Positions 1 to 9,302 of a DNA stretch of 64,000 nt are shown piece by piece. Source of the stretch: Leptodesmis sichuanensis A121 (GTDB lineage: Bacteria > Cyanobacteriota > Cyanobacteriia > Leptolyngbyales > Leptolyngbyaceae); assembly GCF_021379005.1 (NCBI RefSeq), contig NZ_CP075171.1, positions 4,464,001 through 4,528,000 of the forward strand, read 5' to 3'. A program made the translations under genes and the position numbers. Position 1 is the first letter of the stretch; every line of letters starts with the position of its first letter. Below the pieces are notes generated by a model. The model had not been told where the DNA came from, did not search any database, and saw only the letters and a program-made list of their open reading frames with translations.

Positions 1-1
1 G

Positions 2-1201
2 AGTACGGGTGCTTTACATGCGATCTACGAAATTGTTTTCTCCAACAATCAGGAAGAATTCAGGCATACGTTAAAGCGATGTTGCTATATCCTGGTTAAT
101 AACTGGGATGCCAGCAGAAACTATAAGCCAATTCAGGAACTCATTCAAGTCTTTTCTGACCCCTTATTTAATCGGTATACGGCTTCTCCCACACTGAAGC
201 GATTAAGAACCTGGATTATTGATTTTGTTAACAGTAAAGACTTTGAAGAACTCAAGTTATTTGCCTCTCGCTATGAAGATCAGGCTCGCGGGCCGTGGGT
301 GTCTCGCTATACATCCTATTTACTGGTTCCCCAATATATCAACCTGAAAAATCCGATCGAACAACGGGAAGCCGCCAGAGCGCTTTCTAAACAATTGAAA
401 GACCGCTTTAAGTTTGATCTGGCGATGTATATTGCGCGATCGCAAACTCGCAACCCTGCAGCAGCCTCCCTTAAAAATCCTACTGCTCTGGGGGATGAGG
501 CTCTCCGATTGATCAAACTGATTGTGGTGCGACGAGGCCAATTCAGCTATACGAACCTGGCTAATATTTTTGCTAATCAAGTTGAGAATCTATCTTACCG
601 AGAATTTAAACGTAGCTTCCTCAAATATCTAGCTTTTTCAGTAGAGAGCCGACATTTTGCCGATACATTAACAGTAAAACTGAGTGAGAAGTTGGAGGAA
701 CTATATGTTAGCTATGACAATGAAGTAGTCACCAGTGCTTTAATTCTCAGAACTTGTAATCGTATTATTGATGCCCTCACCACCGAAAATCAGACGGAGC
801 CATCTCCTTTATTTGTACAATTACTGACTCAGGGAAATGCTCTCATGCTAGTCATTGTCTTACTTAAAATTATTCTAATTTGTAAGCATGCCCGGACTCA
901 TTTAGAAGCCCGCATGGCTGACTTAATTCAGCATTATCAGGACTATACAGAAAGTGAATGTGCATGGGTTGTGAACTTTTTAGAAGTTTTTAATGTTACC
1001 TTTGCTATTTATGCAGAAAACGTGCAGTATAACCTGGTCAAAATGAATCGAGAGCAACCTGAAGAAGCCCAAATTTTTGACCCAGACACTTATCGTATTT
1101 TCTCGCAATTAAAACAAGAAAAGCAGTTAGAGTTATTCTCTCCAGAATTAGTGCCAGATGAACTCGCTGCTGAGGCCGATTTGCTGGAGGAAAGCTCTTA
1201 G
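2..1201 (+). CDS. Conserved cyanobacterial protein of unknown function, 5'-truncated
   Basis: The frame is open from the left edge of the window to the TAG at 1199-1201, so the visible 399 residues are the C-terminal part of a longer protein. A GTG at 299 could be read as a start, but the frame upstream of it is uninterrupted and protein-like (for example ALHAIYEIVFSNN and RLRTWIIDFV), so the gene most likely begins outside the window. The protein is soluble, mostly helical and without membrane segments. It carries a distinctive stretch RYTSYLLVPQY followed by NPIEQREAARALS around the GTG, and ends in an acidic tail (EAADLLEESS-like). I remember similar proteins annotated as hypothetical in cyanobacteria, but no function can be assigned. 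The next gene is convergent. Confidence 0.75.
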   Translation, partial: STGALHAIYEIVFSNNQEEFRHTLKRCCYILVNNWDASRNYKPIQELIQVFSDPLFNRYTASPTLKRLRTWIIDFVNSKDFEELKLFASRYEDQARGPWVSRYTSYLLVPQYINLKNPIEQREAARALSKQLKDRFKFDLAMYIARSQTRNPAAASLKNPTALGDEALRLIKLIVVRRGQFSYTNLANIFANQVENLSYREFKRSFLKYLAFSVESRHFADTLTVKLSEKLEELYVSYDNEVVTSALILRTCNRIIDALTTENQTEPSPLFVQLLTQGNALMLVIVLLKIILICKHARTHLEARMADLIQHYQDYTESECAWVVNFLEVFNVTFAIYAENVQYNLVKMNREQPEEAQIFDPDTYRIFSQLKQEKQLELFSPELVPDELAAEADLLEESS

Positions 1202-1260
1202 GCCGTAAAGGCAGAAGAACAAAGGCAGAGGTCAGCAGGTGGAACGCGGGTTCTAGATCC

Positions 1261-2259
1261 CTAATCTGAGAACGTTTCTTGTCCTGTGCCTCGCGCCCCG
1301 TGCCAATTCCTATCCCTTTGCTGATCGAGCCAGCCTAAACCCGCGCCCAAAGCCTCTGAAGCAACACTCACCAGTCGGTAGAGTGCGACTACTCCCAACA
1401 GCAAACCAGAGGGAAATTCGCGGCCTAGCAGGGAAATGACTGTCGCCTCAAACACCCCCATGCCCCCTGGGGCACCAGGTACCACTAGCCCCAGCAACCA
1501 GGCCAAGCTGAAGGCACTGAAGAGTACTGGCACTTGTGAGAGCGTAAACGAACTCAGAACCTGAAACGTCAGCAGGAAGCCTCCTCCTCTCAGTAGCAAA
1601 AATCCTAATTCTCCTAACAAAGCCATCCATGGGTAGTGATTTAAGGAAACAGGGGTTGGTACAGATTTTAGGACTGGCGTAGCTTTCTGTTTTGCTTTAG
1701 CTAATTTACGAATAAGCAGATTCAGAACTTTGGGATGTAGGGCCAGGAGTATTCCGACCAGGATAAGCCAGTGCAATAAGAGGCTCAGAAACCCATACTG
1801 GCTTACGATCGCCTGACTACTGAAGACCGCGACCAGTAAAGCCGCCGCTGCCATTAATAAGGGTTCCAATAAAACGCTGACTGTCGCTGCTTCCAGAGAG
1901 GCTCCTGCTTGGGTGGCGGCTTGCACTCGTCCATAGTAGTGCCAGATATTTCCCGGCAAATACTTGGCAATATTGGTTTGCAAGTATGCCTGAATAATCC
2001 AGGCCCAAGGGACTAATTGTTGGAAATCTCGGCGCAGAATCCATCCCCAAACCCAGCCTGCCACAATGTGAGCGTATAAGGTCACTCCCAGAGCCATGAT
2101 TAAACAGGCCCATCCTGCCTCCGTGATGCGAATCATGGTGACGCTCTCCCAGTTTTGCTTCAGTACGGCAGCCAGAAAGAACAGACAAGCGCCCAGAATA
2201 ACCCAGCGCAACAACGGTTTCAGACGGGATGCAATCGCCTTCATTAATTTCAGGGCCAC
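1261..2259 (-). CDS. UPF0104 / lysylphosphatidylglycerol synthase-type membrane protein
   Basis: A 332-residue integral membrane protein with about seven or eight hydrophobic helices from residue 15 to residue 310. It has the family signature near the C-terminus, PGAPGGMGVFEATVISLLG-like (Gly/Pro-rich loop, then a Glu-containing helix), typical of the LPG_synthase_TM fold (PF03706). It lacks the soluble aminoacyl-transfer domain of MprF, so it is probably a stand-alone flippase-like or unknown-substrate membrane protein rather than a lysyl-PG synthase. The start used is GTG at 2259; an in-frame ATG at 2244 is equally possible. The short basic N-terminus (KAIASRLKPLLRW) before the first helix fits an inside orientation. 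Family assignment is good, function is unknown. Confidence 0.8.
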   Translation of the reverse strand: MALKLMKAIASRLKPLLRWVILGACLFFLAAVLKQNWESVTMIRITEAGWACLIMALGVTLYAHIVAGWVWGWILRRDFQQLVPWAWIIQAYLQTNIAKYLPGNIWHYYGRVQAATQAGASLEAATVSVLLEPLLMAAAALLVAVFSSQAIVSQYGFLSLLLHWLILVGILLALHPKVLNLLIRKLAKAKQKATPVLKSVPTPVSLNHYPWMALLGELGFLLLRGGGFLLTFQVLSSFTLSQVPVLFSAFSLAWLLGLVVPGAPGGMGVFEATVISLLGREFPSGLLLGVVALYRLVSVASEALGAGLGWLDQQRDRNWHGARGTGQETFSD

Positions 2260-2419
2260 TCCAATGGTTTGCTTTGTTGACTGTACCTCACTGGTTCAGC
2301 ATCCCCAACCCCTAATGCTGTATCGCAAACACAAAAGAATCTATAACTCCCTGGAAAACAGGAGAAGAGCCGTTAAGCTGAGGGATGATTTACGTAAACC
2401 ATTTCAGTAAGGGCTGGAT

Positions 2420-4009
2420 ATGCGTGTTTTACTCCTCTATCCGCGGTTTCCTAAAAGCTTCTGGTCGTTTGAAAAAGCGCTGGAACTGGTAGGCCGGAAA
2501 GCCTTATTACCACCGCTGGGCCTGATCACGGTAGCGGCTCTTCTGCCCCAGGAGTGGGAATTCAAGCTGGTCGATCGCAATGTGAGTTCCCTTACTGAAG
2601 CAGACTGGGAGTGGGCTGATGTAGTGATACTCTCAGCTATGATTGTGCAGAAAGAGGACTGTTTGCAGCAGATTCAGGAAGCTAAACGACGGGGGAAACA
2701 AGTTGCGATCGGTGGCCCTTATGCTACAGCTTTACCTCACGAAGTTGAAGCCGCCGGAGCCGATTACCTGATTCTGGATGAAGGAGAAATTACTCTGCCG
2801 CTGTTTGTAGAGGCGATCGTGGCAGGAAAACCTCAAGGAATTTTTCGTGCTAACGGTGAAAAGCCCGATGTCACCACCACACCTATTCCCCGATTCGACT
2901 TACTGGACTTTGGTGCTTACGATAATATGTCCGTCCAATTTTCGCGGGGGTGTCCCTTTCAGTGCGAATTCTGCGACATCATTGTGCTTTATGGCCGTAA
3001 GCCTCGTACCAAAACGCCAAGTCAGTTGCTGGCAGAACTGAACCGTTTATATGAGCTGGGTTGGCGGCGAACAGTATTTATGGTGGATGACAACTTTATT
3101 GGCAATAAGCGCAATGTCAAGTTGCTGCTGAAAGAGTTGCAACCCTGGATGGAAGAGCGGGGCTACCCTTTTAATTTCAGTACCGAAGCTTCGGTAGATT
3201 TGGCAAATGATCAGGAACTGATGGACGCCATGGTAGCCTGCAACTTTATCGCTGTCTTTTTAGGGATTGAAACTCCCGATGAAGCCAGCCTGACCCTGAC
3301 CCAAAAACATCAGAACACACGGTATGCTTTGCAAGATTCGGTCGATCGCATTGTCCGCTCAGGTTTACGGGTGATGGCCGGGTTCATTATTGGATTTGAT
3401 GGCGAGCAGGCAAGAGCGGGCGATCGCATTGTTCAGTTTGTCGAACAAACCACAATTCCAATAGCGCTGTTTAGTATGTTACAGGCATTACCCGACACGG
3501 CTCTCTGGCATCGGTTACAGCAAGAAGGGCGACTCCGCAATGGCCAGGGCGACATTAACCAGACCACGCTGATGAACTTTATACCAACCCGTCCTTTGGA
3601 AGAGATTGCTAGAGAATACATTGCTGCCTTCTGGCACCTTTACGATCCACTGAATTATCTGAACCGAGCCTATCAGCATATGCTGAAGTTAGGAGCACCT
3701 CCGTTCCGCAGACGGTTGAGACGTGTGAGTTGGGCCAATATTCGGGCATTACTGATTCTCTGTTGGCGGCAGGGCGTTATTCGTAAAACTCGCTGGCGCT
3801 TCTGGCTGAACTTGATTAGCATCCTGCGCCACAATCCCCATGCCTGGGAATCTTACCTGCTGGTTTGTGCCCTGGGCGAACATTTTCTGGAATACCGGAC
3901 GATCGTCAAAACTCAAATCGAGGCGCAACTAGCTGATTATCTAGCTGAATGTGAAGCTGCGGTTGGAATGCCTCATGAGCCAGGAACCGTTCCGGCGATC
4001 GCTGGTTAA
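2420..4009 (+). CDS. B12-binding-domain radical SAM protein (DUF4070 type)
   Basis: 529 residues. Residues 1-140 form a cobalamin-binding-like Rossmann domain (start MRVLLLYPRFP, then DYLILDEGEITLP near 115-130). The radical SAM core begins at about residue 172 with the iron-sulfur motif CPFQCEFC (C-x3-C-x2-C) and continues with the GIETPDE strand typical of this superfamily. The C-terminal ~170 residues are helical and Arg/Trp-rich and correspond to DUF4070. The substrate is unknown; relatives include hopanoid- and bacteriochlorophyll-methylating enzymes, but no specific reaction should be inferred. A ribosome site AAGGG lies about 8 bases before the ATG at 2420. The gene stands alone and converges on petL, with a hairpin between them. 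Confidence 0.88.
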   Translation: MRVLLLYPRFPKSFWSFEKALELVGRKALLPPLGLITVAALLPQEWEFKLVDRNVSSLTEADWEWADVVILSAMIVQKEDCLQQIQEAKRRGKQVAIGGPYATALPHEVEAAGADYLILDEGEITLPLFVEAIVAGKPQGIFRANGEKPDVTTTPIPRFDLLDFGAYDNMSVQFSRGCPFQCEFCDIIVLYGRKPRTKTPSQLLAELNRLYELGWRRTVFMVDDNFIGNKRNVKLLLKELQPWMEERGYPFNFSTEASVDLANDQELMDAMVACNFIAVFLGIETPDEASLTLTQKHQNTRYALQDSVDRIVRSGLRVMAGFIIGFDGEQARAGDRIVQFVEQTTIPIALFSMLQALPDTALWHRLQQEGRLRNGQGDINQTTLMNFIPTRPLEEIAREYIAAFWHLYDPLNYLNRAYQHMLKLGAPPFRRRLRRVSWANIRALLILCWRQGVIRKTRWRFWLNLISILRHNPHAWESYLLVCALGEHFLEYRTIVKTQIEAQLADYLAECEAAVGMPHEPGTVPAIAG

Positions 4010-4052
4010 GGATGCATGCCTGAGTGCGAGATCTGAAGTGAGGGGATGAGGG

Positions 4053-4075
4053 GATGATGAATATTGCCCATCATC
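4053..4075. terminator. Hairpin between convergent radical SAM gene and petL
   Basis: GATGATG at 4053-4059 pairs with CATCATC at 4069-4075 across a 9-base loop; imperfect flanks (GAGGG / CCCTC) could lengthen the stem. It sits about 45 bases after the radical SAM stop codon and about 40 bases after the petL stop on the other strand. Its position suits a bidirectional terminator, though there is no clear U-run. Confidence 0.4.
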
Positions 4076-4113
4076 TCACCCTCTCGGCATCCTTTTGTGG
4101 CTGGGTGGTTGCC

Positions 4114-4209
4114 TTAGATGAGCTTGATTGCCCGGAAGCCAAAATACAACCCCATCGCTAATCCAAAAGCGCCCCCTAACAGCACTACGTAACTCACAAC
4201 TCCAGACAT
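4114..4209 (-). CDS. petL: Cytochrome b6-f complex subunit PetL
   Basis: A 31-residue single-membrane-span protein, MSGVVSYVVLLGGAFG then LAMGLYFGFRAIKLI. The size, the single hydrophobic helix and the C-terminal GLYFG-x-R-x-IKLI match the small subunit PetL (subunit VI) of the cyanobacterial cytochrome b6-f complex in the thylakoid membrane, where it stabilises the dimer. The ATG at 4207-4209 is preceded by a GGAG ribosome site about 9 bases upstream (GGAGATGTACGT-ATG). The gene is monocistronic, as petL often is in cyanobacteria. The alternative is another photosynthetic micropeptide, but the IKLI ending favours PetL. Confidence 0.78.
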   Translation of the reverse strand: MSGVVSYVVLLGGAFGLAMGLYFGFRAIKLI

Positions 4210-4375
4210 ACGTACATCTCCATCAGATCTAACAAAACTATACAAAACTATGGCACTCCACAGTGCAGTAGGATGCAAGAAGACAAGGGTGATTTTGGGA
4301 TTGGCCTTTTGTCCTTCGTCCTTTGTCCCTGGTATTCCAATAACAAATAACGAACGACTAACAACACTTCCTGCT

Positions 4376-4407
4376 GATCCCTAATCCCTAATCCCCAATC
4401 CCTGATC
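4376..4407. repeat. 7-bp short tandem repeat (GATCCCT/AATCCCY)
   Basis: Five near-identical units with GATC or AATC at 4376, 4383, 4390, 4397 and 4404, an exact 7-base period, lie just before aroB. The same heptamer in reverse complement (GGATTRG) occurs inside a coding gene at 26692-26727. The rest of the spacer 4210-4427 is low-complexity and holds no gene that I can support. Confidence 0.85.
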
Positions 4408-4427
4408 TCCGACCTTCCATCCCTGCC

Positions 4428-5525
4428 ATGCCATTCATCATTCCCGTTCAGCTTCCTCAAAATTCCTACAACATCACGATCGCTCCCGGTGCTCTGGATC
4501 ACTTGGGAGCAGAAATGCAGTCTCTGAAGCTGGGCCAAAAGGTATTGCTGGTTTCCAATCCCGTCATTTTTAGGCACTATGGGGAACGGGCGATCACAGC
4601 TCTGGAAACCGCTGGGTTTACCGTTCAATCCTGTATTCTGGCGGCTGGGGAACGGTATAAAACGCCTGCGACGCTCCAGAAAATTTATGATGCAGCCCTG
4701 GATTTTCGGATTGAACGCTCCTCGACCTTTGTGGCATTGGGAGGTGGGGTGATTGGAGATATGACGGGATTTGCGGCGGCGACTTGGTTACGGGGTGTGA
4801 ATGTGGTGCAGGTGCCTACCTCCCTGTTAGCCATGGTAGATGCGGCGATCGGTGGCAAAACGGGGGTGAACCATCCCAGAGGTAAGAATTTAATTGGCGC
4901 TTTCCATCAGCCACGCTTAGTCCTGATTGATTCTCAGGTGTTAAAGACACTGCCAGCACGGGAGTTTCGGGCTGCGATCGCAGAGGTGATCAAGTACGGT
5001 GTGATTTGGGATGCGGAATTATTTACCCAATTGGAAAGTGTGTCCCGTCTCGACCGTCTATCTGCACTCCCAGAAGATTTGCTGCAGGAAATTCTGGTGC
5101 ACTCCTGTCAGGCTAAAGCTCATGTGGTCAGCAAGGATGAAAAAGAAGCCGGACTGCGGGCCATTTTGAATTACGGACATACGATCGGTCATGCTGTGGA
5201 AAGCTTGACTGGCTATCGCCTGGTGAATCATGGAGAAGCGGTGGCGATCGGCATGGTGGCGGCAGGCCAGTTAGCAGCAGACCTGGATTTTTGGCCAGAG
5301 ACCTTGGCCGCGCGTCAACTGGCGCTGATTCAGAAGGCGGGGCTACCGACTCAAATTCCGGCCTCTCTCAATGTTGAGGACATTATTGATGCGCTTCAAA
5401 CTGACAAAAAAGTAAGTGCTGGACAGGTGCGATTTGTTTTGCCCACTCAGTTGGGAGCGGCAACAGTGACGGATCAGGTGCCAGCAGAAGCAATTCGGCA
5501 GGTGCTGAAGCAGATTCAGCAGTGA
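4428..5525 (+). CDS. aroB: 3-dehydroquinate synthase
   Basis: Second step of the shikimate pathway: conversion of DAHP to 3-dehydroquinate in the cytoplasm, NAD- and metal-dependent. The protein is 365 residues, the normal family length. The NAD-binding motif [13 protein letters not shown] is at about residues 104-116. Metal ligands are visible in AEVIKYGVI (Glu), HTIGHAVES (His) and NHGEAV (His). The start [16 protein letters not shown] matches the usual N-terminus, although no good ribosome site precedes it; a 7-bp repeat tract lies directly upstream. The gene appears monocistronic and converges on era with a 34-base gap. Confidence 0.96.
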   Translation: MPFIIPVQLPQNSYNITIAPGALDHLGAEMQSLKLGQKVLLVSNPVIFRHYGERAITALETAGFTVQSCILAAGERYKTPATLQKIYDAALDFRIERSSTFVALGGGVIGDMTGFAAATWLRGVNVVQVPTSLLAMVDAAIGGKTGVNHPRGKNLIGAFHQPRLVLIDSQVLKTLPAREFRAAIAEVIKYGVIWDAELFTQLESVSRLDRLSALPEDLLQEILVHSCQAKAHVVSKDEKEAGLRAILNYGHTIGHAVESLTGYRLVNHGEAVAIGMVAAGQLAADLDFWPETLAARQLALIQKAGLPTQIPASLNVEDIIDALQTDKKVSAGQVRFVLPTQLGAATVTDQVPAEAIRQVLKQIQQ

Positions 5526-5559
5526 GATCAGACAATTTCACTGCTACTCCTGCTGATCT

Positions 5560-6573
5560 TTACTCCTCGACCCGATAGCCCAATTCGGCTAACTGCGATC
5601 GGGACTGCCGCCATTTGGGTTGTACCTTCACAAACAATTCCAGATATACCTTGCCAGCAATCAGTTTCTGGATCTGCTGCCGAGCCGCAGAGCCGATCGC
5701 CTTCAGCATGGTGCCCCCTTTACCAATCAGAATGCCTTTTTGCGAGGGACGCTCGACGTAAATAGTAGCCAGAATCCGGGTAATGGTGGGTTGCTCTTCG
5801 ACGAGGTCAATCGCGATCGCGGTGGAATGGGGCACTTCCTTGCGGGTCAATAGTAGAATCTGCTCCCGAATCAACTCACCCATAATGAACCGCTCCGGTT
5901 GATCTGTGACTAAATCCGGTGGGTAGTAATAGGGGCCAGGTTCCAGATGATCAATCAGGCGCTGCTGCAATTGCTCCAGGCCATCCCCCGACAAGGCTGA
6001 AAATTTCACCCAGTCCCAGCCATGCTCCTGGGCCATATCCGCATAGCTCTGGTCAATGGCCTGAAAGTCTGCAGGCTGCTGATCCACCTTGTTAATGCCC
6101 AAAAGGACTGGCCCCTCGCAGTGACTGGCTAGTTCTGCAATAAAGGCATCCCCCTTTCCCGCTGGAACGGAACCGTCCACCACAAACAACAGGACATCCA
6201 CTGATCGAATCGCCACCTGAGCATTTTTCACCAGCACCTCACCTAACTGATGTTGTGGCTTATGGATACCGGGCGTATCAACAAAAATGATTTGCGCCTC
6301 TGGAGTTGTTAAGATTCCCCGCAGACGATTGCGGGTAGTTTGGGCGATCGGCGAGGTAATGGCAATTTTTTGACCAATTAACTGATTCATCAAGGTGGAC
6401 TTACCTACATTCGGTCGTCCCACAATGCCAACAAATCCTGACTTAAAACCGGGTGGAGATGAGGGAATAAGTCCGCTTTCTAGAGATGATAAACCGCTAG
6501 TATCTGTATCACTCATAACGTTACTGGAGCGATGGAGAGATGTGTTGGGCCGGAGAGGGGCTGGAGGCAGCAT
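5560..6573 (-). CDS. era: GTPase Era
   Basis: An essential GTPase that binds the 3' end of 16S rRNA and helps assemble the 30S subunit. G1 GRPNVGKST, G3 DTPGIH and G4 NKVD are all present, and the C-terminal KH RNA-binding domain carries GKGGTMLKAIG. At 337 residues it is about 30 longer than E. coli Era because of an N-terminal extension before GFVGIVGRPN. The ATG at 6573 has a GAAGG ribosome site; an internal ATG at 6516 would remove 19 residues and lacks one. It is divergent from pfkA, with a 100-base shared promoter region. Confidence 0.95.
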   Translation of the reverse strand: MLPPAPLRPNTSLHRSSNVMSDTDTSGLSSLESGLIPSSPPGFKSGFVGIVGRPNVGKSTLMNQLIGQKIAITSPIAQTTRNRLRGILTTPEAQIIFVDTPGIHKPQHQLGEVLVKNAQVAIRSVDVLLFVVDGSVPAGKGDAFIAELASHCEGPVLLGINKVDQQPADFQAIDQSYADMAQEHGWDWVKFSALSGDGLEQLQQRLIDHLEPGPYYYPPDLVTDQPERFIMGELIREQILLLTRKEVPHSTAIAIDLVEEQPTITRILATIYVERPSQKGILIGKGGTMLKAIGSAARQQIQKLIAGKVYLELFVKVQPKWRQSRSQLAELGYRVEE

Positions 6574-6673
6574 GAACCTTCAACCCTGCTTAAGCTTGTT
6601 TTTCCCCAGAACCCGATAGAGTCAGATCTTAGTTTGTGAGCGGAGATTCCGCCATCTATCTGGGAGCCATCGT

Positions 6674-7756
6674 ATGGGAGAACACAAACGGATTGGAATT
6701 TTGACCAGTGGAGGAGACTGCGCTGGCTTGAATGCCGCCATTCGCGCCGTCGTTCATAGTGCGGTGAACACTTATGGCTGGGAGGTGTTTGGGATTCGGC
6801 AGGCCACTCAAGGGTTGATGGAGCGTCCCCCGCAAGCCATCAGCTTAACGCCTGACAAAGTAGACCCGTACCTGACCACTGGAGGCACCTTTTTAGGAAC
6901 CACCAATAAGGGCAACCCATTTGCGTTTCCGATGGCAGATGGCAGTGTGTGCGATCGCTCTTACGAAATCATCGAAGGCTACCGGATGCTGGGCCTGGAT
7001 GCCTTAATTGGAATTGGTGGGGATGGCAGTCTGGCGATTCTCAGGCGGCTGGCGCAACAGGGTGGTATCAATCTGGTGGGAATTCCCAAAACCATTGATA
7101 ACGATGTTGGCGTCACCGAGTGTTCGATCGGTTTTGATACCGCCGTCAGCGTGGCTACTGAAGCTGTTGATCGCCTGCAATTCACAGCCGCCAGCCATAA
7201 CCGGGTGATGATTTTGGAAGTCATGGGCCGCGATGCCGGACATATTGCTATGTGGGCTGGAATTGCTGGAGGCGCAGACATTATTCTGATTCCTGAAATT
7301 CCCTATACCCTGGAGGGTATCTGTCAGCACATTAAAAAACGACAGCAACAAGGTAAGAATTACTGCTTGATCGTCATCGCAGAGGCCGTTCGGACAGAAG
7401 CAGGCGATCGAGTCGTTGTTGCCGAGCATCCCGAAAACTGTCGATTGGGCGGGATTGGTCAATATCTCTCTCAGGAAATCTGCCGAATGATCGGAGCCGA
7501 AACTCGCGTCACCGTTTTAGGCCACATTCAGCGCGGCGGGATGCCCTCCCATTCCGATCGCTTGATTGCCACCGCCTTTGGAGTAGCAGCCGTAGAACTC
7601 ATTGCCAAAGAGAAATATGACCATGTGGTAACCTGGCAAAAACGCCATGTCGTGTGCGTGCCGATCGAGGAAGCCATCAATCAATACTCAACCGTAAACC
7701 CCAATGGAACGTTGGCCACTACAGCGCGGCGCATGGGCATCTTTTTAGGTAGCTAA
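6674..7756 (+). CDS. pfkA: 6-phosphofructokinase, ATP-type
   Basis: Phosphorylates fructose 6-phosphate in glycolysis. 360 residues with the nucleotide-binding GGDCAGLNAAIR near the start, GGDGS at about residue 115, the catalytic PKTIDNDV and the substrate motif MGRDAGHIAMWAG. The glycine in GGDGS (equivalent to E. coli G104) is the ATP-type residue, while lysine in PKTIDND (equivalent to G124) is shared with pyrophosphate enzymes; such Gly/Lys enzymes are usually ATP-dependent. A GGGAG ribosome site lies 9 bases before the ATG. A degenerate repeat-rich spacer of about 390 bases follows. Confidence 0.94.
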   Translation: MGEHKRIGILTSGGDCAGLNAAIRAVVHSAVNTYGWEVFGIRQATQGLMERPPQAISLTPDKVDPYLTTGGTFLGTTNKGNPFAFPMADGSVCDRSYEIIEGYRMLGLDALIGIGGDGSLAILRRLAQQGGINLVGIPKTIDNDVGVTECSIGFDTAVSVATEAVDRLQFTAASHNRVMILEVMGRDAGHIAMWAGIAGGADIILIPEIPYTLEGICQHIKKRQQQGKNYCLIVIAEAVRTEAGDRVVVAEHPENCRLGGIGQYLSQEICRMIGAETRVTVLGHIQRGGMPSHSDRLIATAFGVAAVELIAKEKYDHVVTWQKRHVVCVPIEEAINQYSTVNPNGTLATTARRMGIFLGS

Positions 7757-7848
7757 AGGAGTTGAGAGTGAAGAGTTGTAAGTTTTGAGTTGTGAGTTTT
7801 GAGGTTTAAGTTCCCGCTGGACTTACAACTTGTTTCATAAATTATGCG
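7757..7848. other. Degenerate AT-rich repeat spacer after pfkA
   Basis: The spacer starts with GAGTTTTGAGTT-like short repeats of the same type as at 18003-18146 and 24285-24440. At 7816-7845 it has GCTGGACTT followed by a sequence resembling the right end of the 74-bp element, possibly a decayed extra copy. GCTGGACTT at 7816-7824 and AAGTCCAGC at 7854-7862 form a 9-bp inverted repeat. No coding sequence is supported. Confidence 0.5.
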
Positions 7849-7922
7849 AAACCAAGTCCAGCTAGAGAACGGTCGTTTTCCGATCAGAGAAACTGCGGAT
7901 CTGGACTTGGACAGGGTTTAAA
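7849..7922. repeat. 74-bp intergenic repeat, copy 1
   Basis: One of three 74-bp copies in the window (others at 24336-24409 and 29108-29181). Ends are AAACC and GGTTT(AAA), inner arms are AAGTCCAG and CTGGACTT, so the whole element folds into a long hairpin with a 6-base bulge (GGACAA) in the right arm. Copy 1 differs from copy 2 at only four positions, three of them close to the right arm. No coding capacity. Its nature is unknown: a short non-autonomous mobile element or an RNA processing or structure element. Confidence 0.9.
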
Positions 7923-7981
7923 TGCAAAATTCCCCCATCCTCCATCCCCATCTACCTCTGTTACGCTCAATTCTTAGGGGT

Positions 7982-8110
7982 GCATGTCACTTTTGCCCTC
8001 ACCCTAAATCCCTCTCCCAATTTGGGAGAGGGACTTTGAGATGGCTCGGCTCCCCTTCTCCCAACCTGGGAGAAGGGGCTGGGGGATGAGGGACTGCAAA
8101 GGTGACATGC
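7982..8110. mobile_element. MITE-like element, full copy (129 bp)
   Basis: Terminal inverted repeats of 15 bases, GCATGTCACTTTTGC on the left and GCAAAGGTGACATGC on the right, with one mismatch. Inside are two perfect hairpins, CCCTCTCCCAA/TTGGGAGAGGG and CCCCTTCTCCCA/TGGGAGAAGGGG. A truncated second copy lies inverted at 60400-60481. The size, terminal repeats, lack of coding and two-copy dispersal are what a non-autonomous transposable element shows. CTCAATTCTTAG just left and CTCATTCTTAG just right of the element may be a slightly altered target duplication. Confidence 0.75.
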
Positions 8111-8144
8111 TCTCATTCTTAGCTCTTACTCGTTTTGCTAACTT

Positions 8145-8831
8145 ATGGTATTCGTTGTTACGAATGATGATGGGATTGATGCACCTGGGATCAAGGCACT
8201 GGTGGAGGCTGTAAAGGCACTTCGTCAGGACGTGGTGGTTGTGGCTCCCCAGACTCATTTATCGGGCTGTAGCCATCAGGTAACGACCGATCGGCCCATC
8301 CAGATTGAGCAGCGATCGAACTGGGAATACGCGATCGCTGGTACTCCAGCAGACTGTACCCGAATTGCCCTGAGTTATCTGGGGTTAGAAGTAGATTATG
8401 TTCTATCTGGAATTAATTCAGGTGGGAACCTGGGGGCTGATGTCCACGTCTCTGGAACTGTTGCAGCCGTAAGAGAGGCATCTCTACATCGCATTCCAGG
8501 AGTCGCCATCTCGCATTACCGGCAGGGAAAGCGGGAAATAGATTGGGAACTGGCTACGGCACACACAATCAGGGTTTTAGCCACCTTGCTGGCCCAATCT
8601 ACAGCACCAGGCACCTTCTGGAATGTAAACCTGCCCCATCTATCCCCAGGTTCGTGTGAACCTGCGATTCAATTTTGTTCTCCCTGTACGCAACCCTTAC
8701 CAGCCGCGTACCGAGTTGAAAATGATCTGCTTTATTACACTGGGGAATATGCCAACCGCCTTCGGGATCCGGGCGCAGATGTCGAGGTTTGTTTCTCGGG
8801 CCATATTGCTGTTACACTCCTACATATTTAA
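8145..8831 (+). CDS. surE: 5'/3'-nucleotidase SurE
   Basis: A metal-dependent nucleoside monophosphate phosphatase. The family-defining N-terminus TNDDGIDAPGI holds the metal-binding Asp-Asp pair (residues 8-9), and SGINSGGNLG carries the conserved Asn and the active-site loop. 228 residues, slightly short of the typical 250. The start at 8145 gives the standard VFVVTNDDG N-terminus. It stands alone downstream of the MITE-like element. A hairpin at 8922-8939 follows. Confidence 0.93.
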   Translation: MVFVVTNDDGIDAPGIKALVEAVKALRQDVVVVAPQTHLSGCSHQVTTDRPIQIEQRSNWEYAIAGTPADCTRIALSYLGLEVDYVLSGINSGGNLGADVHVSGTVAAVREASLHRIPGVAISHYRQGKREIDWELATAHTIRVLATLLAQSTAPGTFWNVNLPHLSPGSCEPAIQFCSPCTQPLPAAYRVENDLLYYTGEYANRLRDPGADVEVCFSGHIAVTLLHI

Positions 8832-9302
8832 CGGCTTCTCTGGTGATAGGCATAGAAATATGGGCCAAAGCATCCTGGCGAGGGAGGAGGTGACGTGTAA
8901 GGTATAAAAATACGCCTGCTTAAGGCCGTTTTCGGTCTTTTACTCGTTTACTTAGCTAACTAATCCCGTAGGTTAATATTTCCTGCGTAATAAGTTACAC
9001 ACCCTTGCTGATGACTACACAGGGTGCAAGTTTTTCATTTTGTTAAAAGTGCTATATGGCAAGGGTTTGAGAGCCAGCCTGAAAGATAAGGACACTCATA
9101 CAGAGTGTTTGACATTGCCTAGTAAAACCACTTAGATTAGTACCATTCTGTTCCCTGAATTCTGGCATTCTCTTTCAAAGAATCATCAAGTTAAGAAATT
9201 TTAAAGATGATGTAGGCTGGTTGGGTTACGTTCGGTCATCAGTCCATATCGTAATTGTTGAGTCTATTCGCCGACGTTGGGAGAGTAGGTAGGGGAACCG
9301 CA
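8832..9302. other. 470-base spacer between surE and a small conserved gene
   Basis: I see no open frame worth calling. It holds the hairpin at 8922-8939 and a possible stem CACCC/GGGTG around 9000-9027. The rest is AT-rich and may contain the promoter of the gene at 9303. A small RNA gene is possible but not demonstrable from sequence alone. Confidence 0.4.
8922..8939 (+). terminator. Possible terminator after surE
   Basis: AAGGCCG-TTTT-CGGTCTT forms a 7-bp stem (one G-U pair) with a 4-base loop, followed by a short T-rich tract. It lies about 90 bases after the surE stop. Confidence 0.45.

Noticed and set aside
7982-8110. CCCCTTCTCCCA/TGGGAGAAGGGG hairpin as a simple terminator
   Set aside because: It lies inside an element with matched terminal repeats that recurs inverted at 60400, so a mobile element is the better explanation.
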